DNA of 5,844 nucleotides from positions 1 through 5,844 of the forward strand of contig DAHVVW010000143.1 in the NCBI GenBank assembly GCA_027357125.1. The letters run 5' to 3'. The notes under the pieces are model-generated. The model searched no databases. It had not been told where the DNA came from and saw only the letters and a list, made by a program, of their open reading frames with translations. The DNA is from Clostridiales bacterium (lineage in GTDB: Bacteria > Bacillota > Desulfitobacteriia > Desulfitobacteriales > Desulfitobacteriaceae). Shown here in pieces: positions 1 to 5,673 of this stretch. Position 1 is the stretch's first letter. Each line of letters begins with the position of its first letter. Position numbers and translations under genes: made by a program.

Positions 1-1200
1 TCCGGCACCGACAACCATGATTTTTTTCTTCACTACAGCCGGGGTAATGTGGTACTCGGGCTCAACTTCATGGCCCAGAGCGGGATTATTGGTGCACAGA
101 TACGGAAGGTCGCGGAAGAGCCTGGAAAGACAATTCATACACCCTAAGCAGCGTTTGATTTCATCCAGGCGGTCATCAGCCGCTTTATGCAGGAGTTCCG
201 GGTCAGCAAGCATGGGTCGGCACACTTCCCAGAAGTCAAATTCCCCATTCGCTATATTTTCATTGGCCATCACCGGATCAGGCAAGCGCACGCCAAAAGC
301 AATCGGTACCTCCGGCAAGAGCTGCTTGGCTCTGGCCGCCATACGGTTCCAATATCCGGGAGGGACATCGCGCCCGATCGAGGATACCGGTGCTTCCTGC
401 CAGCCGACGGTAACGCTGATCATATCCACTCCGGCATCTCCGGCGATTTGCATGAGTTCAAAACACTCGTCTTCTGTGTTCCCGCCCCATTTGTCCATCA
501 GTTCAGCACCGTTTAAGCGGACAATGAGCGGATGATCATCCCCTTGGGCCTCTTTAATGGCATAGATGAGTTCGCGCATGAAGCGGGCTCTGTTTTCAAG
601 GGATCCACCGTATTCGTCCGTACGGCGGTTGGTAAATTTGGAGTTGAAATTGGCCAGCAAATAGCCCATAAAACTCGTGATTTCTGTACCGTCAAACCCG
701 GCTTTAACAGATCTGCGGGCAGCCTCGGCATGCTGCTTGATCGTTTCTTTAATCTGCTCTTTGCTGATCTCCCGCGGCGGCCGGAAATGCGTCAGAGTCT
801 GGGGGACTACCGAGGGCTGGATGCAGTAGCCGAGGTCGATGCCGCCGTAACGGCCGGCATGGAGGATCTGCTGAATTGCTACTCCGCCTTCATCGTGAAT
901 ATACCCGGCGATCTTTTCAAACTGCGGCAAAAACTTGTCATCGAAGAGGGCAATTTGCCTGAAATAAGCTTTGCCTTCACCCAAGGGATCGGAATAAGCG
1001 CCCTGGTTCGTGATAATGCCGCAGCCGGTTCCGGCAATTACTTTGTCCCGGGCTAACTCCCGGTCCGTAATATAGCCGTCCCTCGTGTTGTAATTGGAAA
1101 CACAGCAGGCCCCGTACTTCACCCGGTTCTTCGTCTCATACTTGCCAATCTTCCCGGGTGCGAACAATGAACTTAACTTTTCTTCTCCTGGTTTGGCCAC
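1..1200 (-). CDS. OYE-family Fe-S flavin reductase (2,4-dienoyl-CoA reductase/enoate reductase type), C-terminus cut by window edge
   Basis: An uninterrupted reading frame of 400 codons begins at a GTG (1198-1200) and runs off the window. The GTG is chosen because GGAGG lies 9 nt upstream. Residues about 10-340 form an FMN-binding TIM barrel of the old yellow enzyme family, with HAGR at 114-117 and the TNRRTDEYGGSLENR block at 190-204. Cysteines 351, 354, 357 and 369 match a [4Fe-4S] site, and VVGAG at 396-400 opens the Rossmann domain, so the full protein is probably 640-680 residues. Known relatives reduce enoyl or dienoyl substrates, often CoA esters, with NAD(P)H through FAD, Fe-S and FMN. 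Compared from memory with E. coli FadH, the GWHEA motif reads GWQEA here (Q268), and the usual OYE His/Asn pair is T175/M178, so the substrate is uncertain. Cysteine spacing (x2, x2, x11) is closer to trimethylamine dehydrogenase than to FadH. It lies downstream of the sigma-54 regulator and its control region. The family is secure; the substrate is not. Confidence 0.9.
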   Translation of the reverse strand, partial: MAKPGEEKLSSLFAPGKIGKYETKNRVKYGACCVSNYNTRDGYITDRELARDKVIAGTGCGIITNQGAYSDPLGEGKAYFRQIALFDDKFLPQFEKIAGYIHDEGGVAIQQILHAGRYGGIDLGYCIQPSVVPQTLTHFRPPREISKEQIKETIKQHAEAARRSVKAGFDGTEITSFMGYLLANFNSKFTNRRTDEYGGSLENRARFMRELIYAIKEAQGDDHPLIVRLNGAELMDKWGGNTEDECFELMQIAGDAGVDMISVTVGWQEAPVSSIGRDVPPGYWNRMAARAKQLLPEVPIAFGVRLPDPVMANENIANGEFDFWEVCRPMLADPELLHKAADDRLDEIKRCLGCMNCLSRLFRDLPYLCTNNPALGHEVEPEYHITPAVVKKKIMVVGAG

Positions 1201-1206
1201 TTTTTA

Positions 1207-1215
1207 ACACCTCCC
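1207..1215 (-). promoter_or_regulatory. Ribosome binding site fixing the GTG start of the flavin reductase
   Basis: The minus strand reads GGGAGGTGT, with the GGAGG core at 1210-1214 and 9 nt to the GTG at 1200. No ATG occurs nearby in the same frame, so this site decides the non-ATG start. Confidence 0.85.
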
Positions 1216-1269
1216 AAAATAACGACAATCTTCAATTAGTATCATTCTGAAGCTTATACCTGTTTTAAT

Positions 1270-1285
1270 AGCAAAAAGCATGCCG
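1270..1285 (-). promoter_or_regulatory. Sigma-54 (-24/-12) promoter of the flavin reductase gene
   Basis: The minus strand reads CGGCATGCTTTTTGCT. Against the sigma-54 consensus TGGYAYRNNNNTTGCW, all fixed positions match except the first (C instead of T). The invariant GG (1284-1283) and GC (1272-1271) are exactly 10 nt apart. Transcription would start near 1259, leaving a leader of about 59 nt before the GTG. The neighbouring gene encodes a sigma-54 activator and enhancer-like dyads lie upstream, which raises confidence. No transcript start has been mapped, so this is a sequence-based prediction. Confidence 0.7.
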
Positions 1286-1324
1286 ACTCCTGAACCAGCT
1301 TTACCATACATTGTTTATTATTCC

Positions 1325-1342
1325 TGTTGCTAAAATGCAACA
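1325..1342. promoter_or_regulatory. Proximal enhancer-like dyad, perfect TGTTGC-N6-GCAACA
   Basis: TGTTGC (1325-1330) and GCAACA (1337-1342) form a perfect 6-bp inverted repeat around TAAAAT. The centre is about 75 bp upstream of the predicted start near 1259. The 6-6-6 layout with TGT...ACA ends matches the TyrR box format (TGTAAA-N6-TTTACA), and the adjacent activator carries a TyrR-like helix-turn-helix. Binding by that activator is an inference. Confidence 0.65.
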
Positions 1343-1423
1343 AGCTAGATGCTTTATTCTAAACTTTCTGAATTCTTGGATTGAATCACGGACTTAATCC
1401 CTGAGTCATCGGATAACCCTAAG

Positions 1424-1463
1424 CCTGTTGCAATTGTGCTCGTCCTGTGGCAATTATGCAACA
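1424..1463. promoter_or_regulatory. Distal enhancer-like element: 20-bp tandem repeat holding two dyads
   Basis: Two adjacent 20-bp units, 1424-1443 and 1444-1463, share CCTGT-K-GCAATT-R-TGC and differ mostly at their ends. The first holds TGTTGC-N6-GCTCGT (left half intact, right half degenerate). The second holds TGTGGC-N6-GCAACA (one mismatch). Their centres are 20 bp apart, close to two helical turns, and lie about 175 and 195 bp upstream of the predicted start. Together with the perfect dyad at 1325-1342 this makes three copies of one motif in a single control region, as expected for activator binding sites. Confidence 0.65.
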
Positions 1464-1482
1464 CGGCTATGGGGAATACCTT

Positions 1483-1511
1483 GGGTGAGCAACATCCGTC
1501 TATGTTCACCC
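1483..1511. other. Imperfect inverted repeat downstream of the activator gene
   Basis: GGGTG (1483-1487) pairs with CACCC (1507-1511), and AACAT (1491-1495) pairs with ATGTT (1502-1506), leaving a 3-nt bulge and a 6-nt loop. No T-run follows on either strand, so it is a poor intrinsic terminator. It could be a weak transcript-end structure or chance. The GCAACA half-site inside it (1489-1494) has no matching partner. Confidence 0.3.
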
Positions 1512-1548
1512 CTCGTGATAAGAAATCTGGGTTAAGGTTCAAAAAGCG

Positions 1549-2895
1549 TTAATTCGCTCGAAATTGGATCCCAAACTTTTTTGCTTTCCTCGCTATCGTT
1601 GAGTGGTCCATTCCCAGAGCTTCTGCAACACTACGAGTCGAACTGTAAACCTGAGCGGCTTTTTGAATTATTTCCCGTTCCACAAGCTCCCGCGCTTTTT
1701 TCAGGTTCATCAAACCGCTCACAATCACGCGGTTGTCTTCGTCACCCTGTAGGTCAAAATAATCCTTAAGGACCTCGTCGTCAAGCCGGATTGTATCATT
1801 GCAACAGGATACCACCATCCGCTCCACAATGTTTTCCAACTCCCGAACATTACCCGGCCAATCGTAAGAAGTTTCGAAATAGCGCACCACTTCCGGAAGA
1901 ATTCTTTTTTCACGATGATACTTCTCATTATATTTTTTAAGGAAAACTCTGACCAAGCCGGCTATATCCCTTTTCCGCTCCCGCAAAGGAGGAATGTGAA
2001 TAGGCACCACGTTTAACCGGTAAAATAAATCCTCACGGAAAGTCCCTTGCTTAACCATAATCTTGAGGTCGCGGTTGGTAGCAGCTACGAACCTCACATC
2101 CACCTTTACCTGTTTGACTCCGCCGATGCGCATAAAGCGCAGTTCCTGGATCACCCGGAGTAGCTTAACCTGAAGGCTGAGCGGCAACTCTCCTATCTCA
2201 TCCAGCAAAATGGTTCCCTTATCAGCGACCTCCAGCAGCCCCGCCTTGCCTTCCCGGACAGCCCCAGTGAAAGCGCCCTTTTCATAGCCGAAGAGTTCAG
2301 ATTCCAATAGATTTTCCGGTATGGCCCCACAGTTAATCGCAACCATGGGACCTTCATGGCGTTGACTCAACCTGTGGATCAGCTTGGCCACTACCTCTTT
2401 TCCTGTTCCTGACTCGCCGGAAATCAGCACGGTGGAATCAACCATGGCCACCCGTTGGGCCAGTTCTGATACTCGCCGCATGGCCTGACTGTCCCAAACC
2501 ACATCTTCTACGTCCAACAACCGTGTCCGAAGCTCTAAAAGTTCTGAGTGATACCTCGTAACAAGATCTTTAAGCGCCATGACTTCCGTTGCATCGCGGA
2601 AAACGGCTACAGCACCCGTCATCTTTCCCAGTTCAAAGACCGGTGTGATATTGGCCACAATGTCGATACCGACGGAAACCACATGGGAGTGGTCGTCAAC
2701 AACGGGCTTTCCGGTACGCAATACAGCGAGAACACGGGAATTAGGCTCAATTTCAGAGAGTTTTCGCCCCAAGACCTTCCCAACCTGAACCCCGAAACAG
2801 CGGGTGTATGCCGGGTTGGCATAGAGTATGGTCGAATCCATGCTTACCACAATGACCCCGTCGTGAATTGAATCCATAATATTGTTCGTTATCAT
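1549..2895 (-). CDS. Sigma-54-dependent transcriptional activator: PAS, AAA+, TyrR-like HTH
   Basis: This 448-residue cytoplasmic regulator would remodel sigma-54 RNA polymerase at -24/-12 promoters. A PAS sensor covers about residues 1-105, followed by a leucine-rich, probably coiled-coil linker (about 103-130). The AAA+ domain spans about 132-365 with Walker A GESGTGKE (160-167), the sigma-54 contact loop GAFTGA (207-212), Walker B LLDE (230-233), AATN (271-274) and WPGNVRELEN (346-355), all intact. The C-terminal helix-turn-helix (about 418-442, STRSVAEALGMDHSTIARK) resembles TyrR more than Fis. No receiver domain is present, so it probably senses a small molecule, perhaps an acyl-CoA or aromatic compound; the ligand is unknown. 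The ATG start has AAGGGG 7 nt upstream. The gene follows the terminator of the acyl-CoA operon and directly precedes a sigma-54 promoter with three dyads, making the flavin reductase gene its likeliest target. Confidence 0.95.
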   Translation of the reverse strand: MITNNIMDSIHDGVIVVSMDSTILYANPAYTRCFGVQVGKVLGRKLSEIEPNSRVLAVLRTGKPVVDDHSHVVSVGIDIVANITPVFELGKMTGAVAVFRDATEVMALKDLVTRYHSELLELRTRLLDVEDVVWDSQAMRRVSELAQRVAMVDSTVLISGESGTGKEVVAKLIHRLSQRHEGPMVAINCGAIPENLLESELFGYEKGAFTGAVREGKAGLLEVADKGTILLDEIGELPLSLQVKLLRVIQELRFMRIGGVKQVKVDVRFVAATNRDLKIMVKQGTFREDLFYRLNVVPIHIPPLRERKRDIAGLVRVFLKKYNEKYHREKRILPEVVRYFETSYDWPGNVRELENIVERMVVSCCNDTIRLDDEVLKDYFDLQGDEDNRVIVSGLMNLKKARELVEREIIQKAAQVYSSTRSVAEALGMDHSTIARKAKKFGIQFRAN

Positions 2896-2928
2896 TTGCC
2901 TTCCCCTTCGTTTGGAGCGCCTATGTCC

Positions 2929-2946
2929 TTAACCTAATTCGTGCAT
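2929..2946 (-). other. Possible five-codon leader ORF (MHELG) upstream of the activator
   Basis: An ATG at 2946 is preceded by GGAGG (2951-2955) with a 4-nt gap and followed by four codons and TAA. It is in frame with the activator ATG 51 nt downstream, separated only by that stop. The ribosome binding site is strong but its spacing is short. It could be a leader peptide, a remnant of a longer N-terminus, or chance. Confidence 0.2.
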
Positions 2947-3072
2947 ATGTCCTCCAAATCTCCTTCTGATATTAGTTTAACTTATCCAGGGTCTTAGTGC
3001 CACTTATCTTCTCTTAAAAAGAGGGAGTCCTGGCGGGAGTTAGTCATCAGCTGAAAATTTCTTTCCTATAGG

Positions 3073-3103
3073 TAAGAACCCCTTGAGTAGCAAGGGGTTC
3101 TTA
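3073..3103 (-). terminator. Hairpin terminator closing the acyl-CoA operon
   Basis: A perfect 13-bp stem (3073-3085 with 3091-3103) encloses a 5-nt loop. It begins 31 nt past the stop codon of the acyl-CoA dehydrogenase gene. The arm ends in GGGGTTCTTA, so the U-rich part lies inside the stem and no long U-run follows. Termination may therefore be incomplete. The symmetry means it could act in either direction, but only minus-strand genes flank it. Confidence 0.7.
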
Positions 3104-3134
3104 ATTAAGCTTGAGTATCTTTTGTCCTGCACTG

Positions 3135-4271
3135 CTAGCGTAACAACTCTTTGGCAATTACAATGCGCTGAATCTGATTGGTGCCTTCATATATCTGCAT
3201 GATCTTGGCATCTCTCATATACTTCTCCACCGGATAGTCGCGAGTATAGCCGTAACCGCCAAAAATCTGCACCGCATCCGTTGTCACCTCCATGGCTATA
3301 TCAGCGGCATAGCATTTACTCATAGCCGACTCTTTGGTGAACGGCAAGCCATTTGCCATTAGATACCCTACTTTATAGACCAGCAGACGAGCTGTTTCCA
3401 CTTTCATTCCCATATCTGCCAACATCATTTGCACGGCTTGCTGCTGGGCAATCGGCTTGCCAAACTGGACGCGCTCCCTGGCATAATTTACTGAGGCCTC
3501 AAGGGCAGCCTGGGCCACGCCCAAGGCCATGGCTCCGGTAGTGGGACGCGCTTTATCCAGGGTTTCCATGGACAGCCGGAAACCTGCTCCTTCTTCGCTG
3601 AGCAAGTTCTCTGTCGAGACCGCTACATCCTCGAATATCACTTCACATGTTGTGGAAGCACGCAGACCCATTTTCTTTTCTTTCCGACCGATGCTGACTC
3701 CTGGGGTATTCCGTTCAACAACAATAGCACTGATGGATTTGTGCCCTTTTTCCTCACCGGTGCGGCAGAAAACTGTTAGAAAGTTGGCCACATTAGCACT
3801 GGTAATAAATTGCTTGCGTCCATTAATAATATACTTGTTACCGGATTTGCGAGCAATTGTAGCAATGCCGGCTACGTCTGAACCTGCTCCCGGCTCTGTC
3901 AAACAAAAAGAGGCGTATTTACCTTCTTCCGCAATGGGGCGCAAAAAGCGTTGTTTCTGTTCTTCATTGCCGCCCAACAGAATGGGATAGGTAGCCAGAG
4001 AATTGCAGGAGGAACTGGTGGCCACAGCGGCACAGCCTCGGGCAATCTCTTCCGTAATAATAAGCGCGGTCAAAGCGTCAATCCCAGAGCCGCCATAGGC
4101 TTCCGGAATGTTCAGGTTGGTAAAACCTTGCTCGTATATCTTCTTCATGATATCCCAGGGGTATTCTTCCTTTTCGTCCAGTTCCTCCACATAAGGCTTT
4201 ATCTCTTTTTCCACAAACTTGCGTACCGTGTCCCGCATCATTAGTTGCTCTTCACTCAAAGCAAAATCCAT
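3135..4271 (-). CDS. Acyl-CoA dehydrogenase, short/medium-chain type
   Basis: The 378-residue product is a complete FAD-dependent acyl-CoA dehydrogenase of normal length. It oxidises an acyl-CoA to the trans-2-enoyl-CoA and passes electrons to ETF, which is not encoded here. The family signatures are [13 protein letters not shown] (123-135), QFITSAN (154-160) and [19 protein letters not shown] (338-356). E362 in YEGTNQIQR is the catalytic base position used by medium- and short-chain enzymes, whereas isovaleryl-CoA and long-chain types place the base elsewhere. An ATG 18 nt further upstream is in frame, but GGAGG at 4280-4284 lies 8 nt before the ATG at 4271, so the shorter form, starting MDFALSEEQ, is preferred. 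It is the last gene of the operon, 84 nt after the SDR gene, and is followed by a hairpin. Chain-length specificity cannot be read from the sequence. Confidence 0.95.
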   Translation of the reverse strand: MDFALSEEQLMMRDTVRKFVEKEIKPYVEELDEKEEYPWDIMKKIYEQGFTNLNIPEAYGGSGIDALTALIITEEIARGCAAVATSSSCNSLATYPILLGGNEEQKQRFLRPIAEEGKYASFCLTEPGAGSDVAGIATIARKSGNKYIINGRKQFITSANVANFLTVFCRTGEEKGHKSISAIVVERNTPGVSIGRKEKKMGLRASTTCEVIFEDVAVSTENLLSEEGAGFRLSMETLDKARPTTGAMALGVAQAALEASVNYARERVQFGKPIAQQQAVQMMLADMGMKVETARLLVYKVGYLMANGLPFTKESAMSKCYAADIAMEVTTDAVQIFGGYGYTRDYPVEKYMRDAKIMQIYEGTNQIQRIVIAKELLR

Positions 4272-4279
4272 ATTCCCCG

Positions 4280-4284
4280 CCTCC
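4280..4284 (-). promoter_or_regulatory. Ribosome binding site deciding the acyl-CoA dehydrogenase start
   Basis: GGAGG on the minus strand lies 8 nt before the ATG at 4271. It falls inside the reading frame that an upstream ATG (4289) would open, so it argues against that longer start. Confidence 0.8.
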
Positions 4285-4308
4285 GTCATCTTAATGTGTC
4301 CTGGGCAT

Positions 4309-4357
4309 CTGACTTCTGACTTCTGACTTCTGACTTCCGACTTCCGACTCCTGATTT
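4309..4357. repeat. Heptanucleotide tandem repeat, seven units of CTGACTT type
   Basis: On the plus strand, four exact CTGACTT units (4309-4336) are followed by CCGACTT, CCGACTC and CTGATTT (4337-4357). The perfect units lie nearest the acyl-CoA dehydrogenase gene and the decayed ones reach the SDR stop codon (4356-4358). On the transcribed strand the unit is AAGTCAG. It resembles the short heptameric tandem repeats scattered between genes in some bacteria, such as the STRR elements of cyanobacteria; membership of any named family is not shown. Confidence 0.9.
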
Positions 4358-5099
4358 ACAGCCCTACAGTTATCCCGCCGTCCATAAAAATGACCTGACC
4401 GGTAATATAGGATGCTTCTTCGCTGGCCAAAAAAGCATGCAGCCCGGCAATGTCCTCCGGATTAGCCATGCGTAGCAAGGGAATAGTGCTAATTATCTTT
4501 TCTAAAGCTTCCGGTGGCATATTGGCGGTCATTGGAGTTTTGGTAGCTCCCGGGGCGACGGCGTTGACGTTAATATTGTAACGGGCATATTCCAGGGCCA
4601 GAGTGTAAGTCAACCCCATGACACCAGCCTTTGAAGCAGCATAGTTAGCTTGGCCAGGGTTGCCCAAGGCACCAATAGAGGCAGTGTTAACAATTTTACC
4701 GTATTTCTTTTCACTCATGGGGCCGTAAACGGCTTGAGCGCACAGAAACGTCCCTTTCAGGTTAACATCGAGCACCTGGTCCCATTGTGCTTCGCTCATT
4801 TTGCGGGTGAGGGCATCTCTGGTAATCCCGGCGTTGTTAATTAAGATATCAAGTTGCCCGAAAGTACTCATGATTTTTTGAACCATAGCATCGACCTCGG
4901 CCTTGGATGTAACACTGCCCTCAACAAAGATACCTCGGCCACCGGCTGCTTCAATCTCCCGCAATACATTGGCCGCGTTTTCTGTCGCCACATCGTTGAG
5001 AACTACCCTGGCCCCTTCGCTGGCAAAACGTTTGGCTGTAGCAGCCCCGATTCCTCCCCCAGCCCCGGTAACAAATGCTACTCGATCGGAAAAACGCAT
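4356..5099 (-). CDS. FabG-type short-chain dehydrogenase, probable 3-hydroxyacyl-CoA dehydrogenase
   Basis: The 247-residue product is a classical SDR of the length usual for FabG. It shows the cofactor motif TGAGGGIG (11-18), NNAG (88-91), the catalytic tetrad N113, S141, Y153 and K157 (YAASK), and a C-terminal ITGQVIFMDGG. D36 at the end of the second beta strand favours NAD(H) over NADP(H), which suits an oxidative role rather than fatty-acid synthesis. The likely reaction is oxidation of a (R)-3-hydroxyacyl-CoA to the 3-ketoacyl-CoA, fitting the MaoC gene upstream and the acyl-CoA dehydrogenase downstream. A TTG 21 nt upstream would add seven residues, but the ATG at 5099 is preferred because the protein then begins where FabG proteins usually do; an AAGGGAG lies about 11 nt before it. 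The 3' end runs into the heptamer repeat. The family assignment is firm; the substrate is inferred. Confidence 0.92.
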   Translation of the reverse strand: MRFSDRVAFVTGAGGGIGAATAKRFASEGARVVLNDVATENAANVLREIEAAGGRGIFVEGSVTSKAEVDAMVQKIMSTFGQLDILINNAGITRDALTRKMSEAQWDQVLDVNLKGTFLCAQAVYGPMSEKKYGKIVNTASIGALGNPGQANYAASKAGVMGLTYTLALEYARYNINVNAVAPGATKTPMTANMPPEALEKIISTIPLLRMANPEDIAGLHAFLASEEASYITGQVIFMDGGITVGL

Positions 5100-5197
5100 C
5101 TTCCTTTCCACTCCCTTCAATTAACCAAGTGTTTCACTAACACTGAATAATCCTAAAAACCAACTCACTCTTGATACAGTTATTTCTGCTAGCCCTC

Positions 5198-5653
5198 TTA
5201 ACTTCGTTTTAGCATGATAATCCAGTTACCCTGCAAGACTGCTTCCTCTTTTTGATTGCGTACCTCGATACCCATATTGATAATGCCTCGGTCGCCTTTT
5301 TTGCTTTCCTTCTTCTCTCCCACTTTTAGGATGGTATGGATCGTATCACCAAATCGAACCGCTCCCACGAAACGCGATGTCATCTCTATTACGGCAATAG
5401 TGGTTCCTTCAAAAATACCGAGTTGATTTGCCATGCCCGTAGCGACGGATTGGATCAAGACTCCATGAGCGATTCTAGTGCCAAACGGTGTGTTGGCCTT
5501 GGCCCATTCTTCATCGGTGTGCAGCGGGTTAAAATCACCGGAGAGTCCGGCAAAGCTAACTACATCAGCCTCCGTGATGGTACGGGATGAAGTAAAAAAC
5601 TCGTCTCCTTCGTTCATCTGCTCAAAGGTTAGACCCCTGGTCTGGTAAGCCAT
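5198..5653 (-). CDS. MaoC-type (R)-specific enoyl-CoA hydratase
   Basis: The 151-residue product is a single hot-dog-fold MaoC domain. The hydratase motif is complete: SGDFNPLHTDEEWA (38-51) supplies the catalytic pair D40 and H45, followed by FGTRIAHGVL (57-66). Related enzymes hydrate trans-2-enoyl-CoA to (R)-3-hydroxyacyl-CoA, opposite in stereochemistry to crotonase-type hydratases. The ATG is supported by GGAGG (5661-5665) with a 7-nt gap. It begins 20 nt after the DUF35 gene and ends 98 nt before the SDR gene. In steroid-degrading actinobacteria MaoC and DUF35 domains work in one complex with a thiolase-like enzyme (ChsH1-ChsH2), so a physical link with the preceding gene product is plausible but unproven. 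The substrate chain is unknown. Confidence 0.93.
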   Translation of the reverse strand: MAYQTRGLTFEQMNEGDEFFTSSRTITEADVVSFAGLSGDFNPLHTDEEWAKANTPFGTRIAHGVLIQSVATGMANQLGIFEGTTIAVIEMTSRFVGAVRFGDTIHTILKVGEKKESKKGDRGIINMGIEVRNQKEEAVLQGNWIIMLKRS

Positions 5654-5673
5654 GTGCTTGCCTCCTTGTTCAT

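Larger units (their letters stand above)
1201..1548 (-). other. 348-bp control region between activator and flavin reductase genes
   Basis: No convincing gene lies here. From the activator side to the reductase side it holds an imperfect hairpin (1483-1511), a 20-bp tandem repeat carrying two enhancer-like dyads (1424-1463), one perfect dyad (1325-1342), a -24/-12 promoter (1270-1285) and the reductase ribosome binding site. I see no classical terminator with a T-run after the activator gene, so some readthrough from the activator into the reductase is possible. Confidence 0.75.

Noticed and set aside
17..535. 172-codon open frame on the plus strand
   Set aside because: It is antisense to the Fe-S and barrel coding part of the reductase and its serine-rich product resembles no family.
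532..1056. 174-codon open frame on the plus strand
   Set aside because: It lies antisense inside the flavin reductase gene, whose minus-strand protein has clear family motifs; the plus-strand product has none.
1447..1461. Plus-strand TGGCAATTATGCA as a possible divergent -24/-12 promoter
   Set aside because: GG and GC are only 7 nt apart instead of 10, and no plus-strand gene follows.
1354..1542. 62-codon open frame on the minus strand between the activator and the reductase
   Set aside because: It has no recognisable protein pattern and runs straight across the tandem dyads; a chance frame in a control region is more likely.
1801..1806. GCAACA half-site inside the activator gene
   Set aside because: No TGTTGC partner lies at the N6 spacing; it is explained by coding sequence.
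2988..3003. Minus-strand TGGCAC (2998-3003) upstream of the activator, looking like a -24 element
   Set aside because: The position where the -12 GC should fall reads CT, within CCCTG, so the required TTGC is absent.
3011..3023. Small CTCTT-AAA-AAGAG hairpin between the operon terminator and the activator
   Set aside because: A 5-bp stem with a 3-nt loop is too weak to call, and a much stronger terminator lies nearby.
5128..5144. Small inverted repeat (6-bp stem, 5-nt loop) upstream of the SDR gene
   Set aside because: The stem is short, AT-rich and has no T-run; chance is an adequate explanation.
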